Below the pieces are notes generated by a model. The model did not search any database and was not told the DNA's origin. It saw only the letters and a list, made by a program, of their open reading frames with translations. A stretch of DNA of 9,824 bases, from the NCBI GenBank assembly GCA_900769995.1, contig CAAGIT010000159.1:1-9824 (forward strand), in the 5' to 3' direction. Positions 6,777 to 9,824 of the stretch are shown here, piece by piece (the stretch's first letter is position 1; the number at the start of each line of letters is the position of its first letter). Origin of the DNA: an uncultured Oscillospiraceae bacterium (GTDB lineage: Bacteria > Bacillota > Clostridia > Oscillospirales > Oscillospiraceae). The position numbers and the translations under genes were made by a program.

Positions 6777-7337
6777 TTATTTCAGCACATCGCCGTTTTT
6801 CATAAAATACTCGACGCCGGAATAGAGGGTGGTAACGGAAATGACGGCAACGATGACCCAGTTGACGATCTCCAGGAAGGTAACGCCGAACAGGCCCGCA
6901 AAAAACGGCGTGTTCAAAAACAGCATCAGGCAGATGCCTGCCATGGTGGTGGCGGTCTTGACCTTGCCCGACCAGCCGGCGGCGATCACGCGGTTCTTTG
7001 CCGCCGCGATCATACGCAGACCGCTGACCGCAAATTCGCGTGTCAGTACGATCATCAGCGCCCATGCGGGGAAGATGCCCCATTCGCAGAACATTGCCAT
7101 TGCCGCGATGACCAGCACCTTATCCGCCAGCGGATCGAGGAATTTACCCAGATCGGTGACCTGATGATAGCGGCGGGCAATCATGCCGTCCACCAGATCG
7201 GTCAGGCTCGCGATGGCAAAAATCGCCAGCGACACATACTGCATCACCGTGCCGACCGTGCCAACCAAATACATACAAATCAAAAACACAGGGATGAGCA
7301 ACACGCGTACCAGCGTAATTTTTGTAGCAGTTGTCAT
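6777..7337 (-). CDS. pgsA: CDP-diacylglycerol-glycerol-3-phosphate 3-phosphatidyltransferase
   Basis: PgsA condenses CDP-diacylglycerol with glycerol 3-phosphate to give phosphatidylglycerol phosphate, the first step to the anionic membrane lipids. The 186-residue product is of usual length. It carries the complete CDP-alcohol phosphatidyltransferase motif, D47-x2-D50-G51-x2-A54-R55-x8-G64-x3-D68-x3-D72, where the aspartates bind metal and the last acts as base. Several hydrophobic membrane helices are visible, roughly at 8-27, 32-47, 73-96, 130-150 and 153-172. The start ATG at 7337 overlaps the rimO stop as ATGA and has GAGGAGG 7 nt upstream. It is the last gene of the recA-side operon. I see no intrinsic terminator behind it; the cysE promoter starts almost at once. 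Confidence 0.95.
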   Translation of the reverse strand: MTTATKITLVRVLLIPVFLICMYLVGTVGTVMQYVSLAIFAIASLTDLVDGMIARRYHQVTDLGKFLDPLADKVLVIAAMAMFCEWGIFPAWALMIVLTREFAVSGLRMIAAAKNRVIAAGWSGKVKTATTMAGICLMLFLNTPFFAGLFGVTFLEIVNWVIVAVISVTTLYSGVEYFMKNGDVLK

Positions 7338-8668
7338 TTTTCGTCCTCCTCGGAAACGCCGACCAGGTCGCCGTCACACACGTCCGTAATTCTGACCGGC
7401 ACAAAGCTGCCGACACGAACGGTTTTTCCACTTTCAAAGAAGATTCTGCCGTCAATATCGGGCGAATCGGCGTAGGTTCTGCCGAAATACAGCCCGCGTT
7501 CGTCATCATAGCCCTCGCAAAGTGCCTCGAGCACCGTGCCCAAACGTGCTTCATTGCAGGCATCCATGATGCGCGATTGTAGCTCGCAGACGATCTCGGC
7601 GCGGTGAATGGCGGTTTCCTCATCGGGGTGCTCCATCCTCGCCGCAGCCGTACCCTCCTCGGGAGAGAAGGCGAAGGCACCGACACGCTCGAGCTTGTAC
7701 CTGCGCAGCCAATCGCAAAGCTCCTCAAATTCTTCCTCGCCCTCACCGGGCAGACCCGTAATGAGGCTTGTGCGGATGACCACATCGGGAATCCGCGCAC
7801 GGAGCTTTTCAAACAGGGCATCCAGCTCTGCCCGGGTTCCGCGGCGGTTCATTTTTTTGAGGATCTGATCGTTGACGTGCTGGATGGGAATGTCCAGATA
7901 CTTGACGATCTTCGGCTCGGAGGCGATCACATCGATCAGCTCATCGGTCATCTCATCGGGATAGAGATAATGGACGCGCACCCAGTGCAGCTTCTCGATT
8001 TTGCACAGCTCACGCAGCAGCTCCGGCAGCTTACGCTCACCGTAGAGGTCAATGCCGTAGCGGCTGGTATCCTGCGCGACCACGATCAGCTCCTTCACGC
8101 CGTCCTCGGCCAGCATTCGGGCTTCATACAGGCAGTCATCCATCGTGCGGCTGCGGAATTTGCCGCGCAAGGACGGGATGACGCAGTAGGAGCAATGATT
8201 GTCACAGCCCTCTGCAATCTTTAAGTAAGCATAGTACTCGGGCGTGGTCAGCACTCTGCCGACCTCGTCCACCGGCGCGTGAATATCGCCGAATTCGGAC
8301 ACCGTCTCGCCGTCCAGCAGCCGTGCAACGACCGATACGATTTCGCCGTAGCTGCCGGTGCCCAAAATGCCGTCCACCTCGGGCAGCTCCTCGAGCAGCT
8401 CCTGCTGATAACGCTGGGACAGGCAGCCGGTCACCAAAATTTTGCCGATGATGCCCTCTGCCTTCAGCTCGCCCATGGCAAGAATATTGTCGATGGCCTC
8501 GCTCTTTGCCGAGTCGATAAATCCGCAGGTGTTGATAATCACAACATCCGCACCCTCAACTCCCGCGAGCAGTTCATAGCCCGCTTCTTGCAGGAGGAAC
8601 ATCATCTGCTCGGCGTTGACCTGGTTCTTCGCGCAGCCGAGAGAGATCACCCCAATGCGTTTGCTCAT
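7334..8668 (-). CDS. rimO: Ribosomal protein S12 methylthiotransferase RimO
   Basis: RimO is a radical-SAM enzyme that adds a methylthio group to a conserved aspartate of ribosomal protein S12. The 444-residue product has the three family domains: the N-terminal MTTase domain with cluster cysteines C12 (SLGCAKNQ), C48 (NTCGF) and C82 (TGCLSQR); the radical-SAM core with C155, C159 and C162 (CDNHCSYC); and a C-terminal TRAM domain (about 375-440). The sequence GRTYADSPDIDG (397-408) points to RimO rather than the tRNA enzymes MiaB or MtaB. The reading frame is open a further 89 codons upstream, to 8935, but that part lies within recX in another frame and is rejected; the ATG at 8668 has AAAGGA 8 nt before it. 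It starts 13 bp after recX. Confidence 0.96.
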   Translation of the reverse strand: MSKRIGVISLGCAKNQVNAEQMMFLLQEAGYELLAGVEGADVVIINTCGFIDSAKSEAIDNILAMGELKAEGIIGKILVTGCLSQRYQQELLEELPEVDGILGTGSYGEIVSVVARLLDGETVSEFGDIHAPVDEVGRVLTTPEYYAYLKIAEGCDNHCSYCVIPSLRGKFRSRTMDDCLYEARMLAEDGVKELIVVAQDTSRYGIDLYGERKLPELLRELCKIEKLHWVRVHYLYPDEMTDELIDVIASEPKIVKYLDIPIQHVNDQILKKMNRRGTRAELDALFEKLRARIPDVVIRTSLITGLPGEGEEEFEELCDWLRRYKLERVGAFAFSPEEGTAAARMEHPDEETAIHRAEIVCELQSRIMDACNEARLGTVLEALCEGYDDERGLYFGRTYADSPDIDGRIFFESGKTVRVGSFVPVRITDVCDGDLVGVSEEDEK

Positions 8669-8676
8669 GTCAGTTT

Positions 8677-8682
8677 TCCTTT
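8677..8682 (-). promoter_or_regulatory. Ribosome binding site deciding the rimO start
   Basis: AAAGGA on the minus strand ends 8 nt before the ATG at 8668-8666 and touches the recX stop codon (8684-8682). It supports the short start, MSKRIGVISLG, over the much longer open frame that overlaps recX. Confidence 0.75.
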
Positions 8683-9308
8683 CAATCCTCGAAGAATTCT
8701 TCCTCCGGCGCATAGCGCTCCAACGCCCGCCGAATGTCACTCCATTGATGTCCCCGCCGCAAAAGCGCATCGGTCGCCCGTTTGCACTCGGCACGGTCAG
8801 GGGTTTTGCCGCGAAAACGGCGCTGTAAAAAGGCATCGATCGCGTCATCCTGTGACGGCAGATCGGCAAGCACCTCGTCCCAAAGCTCCTTCGGGATGCG
8901 CTTTTCAAACAGCATTTGCTTGATTCTTGCCTCACCGTAGCCGCGGGAAAGACCGCTGCTTACGATTTGTTCCGCCGTTCGGCGGTCATCGAGCAGGTTT
9001 AATTCCGTCAGCCACGCCACCGCCTGCTTTGCGTCCTCCTCGCGTTCTCCCCTTTGCACCAATCGGTGCTCCAGCTCACGCCTGGAAACGGCAGAAGCCG
9101 AAATGATGCGGACGGCGCGTTCCTTGGCAGATGCGGTGCGGCAATGGTCGCGGAGCGCTTCCAGCGCCGCTTCGGGCAGCTCCATGCCGACGTACAGTCC
9201 TTGCTCCGCAATGACCGACGGCAGCAGCATCAGGCTCTCTCCGCCCTCAAACCGCACACGCAGCTTCCCCTGCGGGGAGCGTGTCCGCTCGATCGCCTCA
9301 AGTTTCAT
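8682..9308 (-). CDS. recX: Regulatory protein RecX
   Basis: RecX binds the RecA filament and limits its extension and activity. The 208-residue product is of typical Firmicutes length. It shows the repeated three-helix RecX layout: AVRIISASAVSRRELEHRL (about 65-83), then the central LNLLDDRRTAEQIV followed by SRGYGEARIKQMLFEKRIP (about 120-138), and the C-terminal RATDALLRRGHQWSDIRRAL. The N-terminal ~60 residues are the extra domain seen in longer RecX proteins. The ATG at 9308 overlaps the end of recA by 11 nt and has GAGGA 5 nt upstream; a TTG codon directly before it is also in frame but too close to the ribosome site. Placement behind recA strongly supports the call. Confidence 0.93.
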   Translation of the reverse strand: MKLEAIERTRSPQGKLRVRFEGGESLMLLPSVIAEQGLYVGMELPEAALEALRDHCRTASAKERAVRIISASAVSRRELEHRLVQRGEREEDAKQAVAWLTELNLLDDRRTAEQIVSSGLSRGYGEARIKQMLFEKRIPKELWDEVLADLPSQDDAIDAFLQRRFRGKTPDRAECKRATDALLRRGHQWSDIRRALERYAPEEEFFED

Positions 9309-9824
9309 CAAAATCCTCGGCGGAGATGTCTACCGCCTTGGCAGCGGCCTTTGCGGGTGCCTTGGAGCGCGCACTCTGCAACTCTGCCAAATGGGCGCGA
9401 ACCTTTGCCTCCAGCTCTGCTGCCAGCTCGGGGTGGTCAGCGATATACTGCTTGGCATTGTCGCGGCCCTGACCGATGCGCTCCTCCCCGACAGAGAACC
9501 AGCTGCCGCTCTTATTGACCAGCTCAAGCTCCACCGCCATATCCAGCAGCTCACCGAACTTGGAGATGCCCTCGCCATACATAATGTCGAAAATCGCCTC
9601 ACGGAAGGGCGGTGCGACCTTGTTCTTAATGACCTTCACACGGGTGCGATTGCCCACGATGGTGGTGCCGTCCTTGATCGGCTCGGTCTTGCGGACGTCC
9701 AAACGGACGGAGGAATAGAATTTCAGGGCGTTGCCGCCGGTGGTCGTCTCGGGGTTGCCGTACATGACGCCGATCTTCATGCGAAGCTGGTTGATGAAGA
9801 TGACGATGCAGTTGGTCTTGGCGA
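9298..9824 (-). CDS. recA: Recombinase RecA, C-terminal part (5' end outside window)
   Basis: RecA forms ATP-dependent filaments on single-stranded DNA, carries out strand exchange and triggers LexA cleavage in the SOS response. Only the last 174 codons are here, since the gene continues past the right edge; the Walker A and B motifs are not included. The visible part begins within the core at VIFINQLRMKIGVMYG, passes through the DNA-binding loop L2 (NPETTTGGNALKFYSS), which is nearly invariant in RecA, and continues into the C-terminal domain (about residue 85 of the fragment onward). It ends in an Ala/Lys-rich linker and a short acidic tail, AEDFDET. An internal ATG at 9780 is the L2-proximal methionine, not a start. 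The stop overlaps recX by 11 nt. Confidence 0.98.
   Translation of the reverse strand, partial: AKTNCIVIFINQLRMKIGVMYGNPETTTGGNALKFYSSVRLDVRKTEPIKDGTTIVGNRTRVKVIKNKVAPPFREAIFDIMYGEGISKFGELLDMAVELELVNKSGSWFSVGEERIGQGRDNAKQYIADHPELAAELEAKVRAHLAELQSARSKAPAKAAAKAVDISAEDFDET

Noticed and set aside
8669..8935. 89-codon N-terminal extension of RimO
   Set aside because: It lies inside recX in another frame, has low-complexity basic sequence, and the RimO family begins at MSKRIGVISLG.
9298..9780. A separate 160-residue gene starting at the ATG at 9780
   Set aside because: The frame continues upstream as RecA core sequence (VIFINQLR) to the window edge; the methionine is internal.

Overview
This window looks like core chromosome of a moderately GC-rich Firmicute. 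By gene content, strong GGAGG ribosome sites, a cysteine T-box and a PolA that has lost proofreading, a Clostridia member of the Oscillospiraceae/Ruminococcaceae type is the best guess; this is inference, since there is no rRNA or taxonomic marker here. All eight complete genes and the one partial gene lie on the minus strand, so biologically the window reads from right to left. No phage, IS transposase, CRISPR or tRNA gene is visible.

Right block (9824 down to 6777): the 3' part of recA, then recX, rimO and pgsA, packed with overlaps or gaps of 13 bp or less. This joins recombination (RecA and its modulator RecX), ribosomal protein S12 methylthiolation (RimO) and phosphatidylglycerol phosphate synthesis (PgsA). 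Its promoter must lie outside the window, upstream of recA, and I see no intrinsic terminator after pgsA.

Control region (6777 to 6485): a near-consensus sigma-A promoter starting right after the pgsA stop codon, with an inverted repeat in its spacer, followed by a complete T-box riboswitch. Its specifier codon UGC and its UGGA T-box bulge both fit tRNA-Cys. Antiterminator and terminator share the same arm.

Left block (6484 down to 400): cysE, cysS, polA, rimI and tsaD, again with overlaps or gaps of 10 bp or less, ending in a good intrinsic terminator at 362-395. CysE supplies O-acetylserine for cysteine and CysS charges tRNA-Cys, so the T-box fits those two genes. PolA (DNA polymerase I), RimI (acetyltransferase) and TsaD (t6A tRNA modification) are unrelated to cysteine but appear to share the transcript, which is the most interesting point in the window.

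Left edge (1-361): AT-rich and without a convincing gene. It carries a plus-strand intrinsic terminator (109-147) facing the tsaD terminator, as expected between convergent transcripts, and a further 45-74 hairpin of unknown origin. I did not find a clearly undescribed system; the findings are mainly about regulatory architecture.
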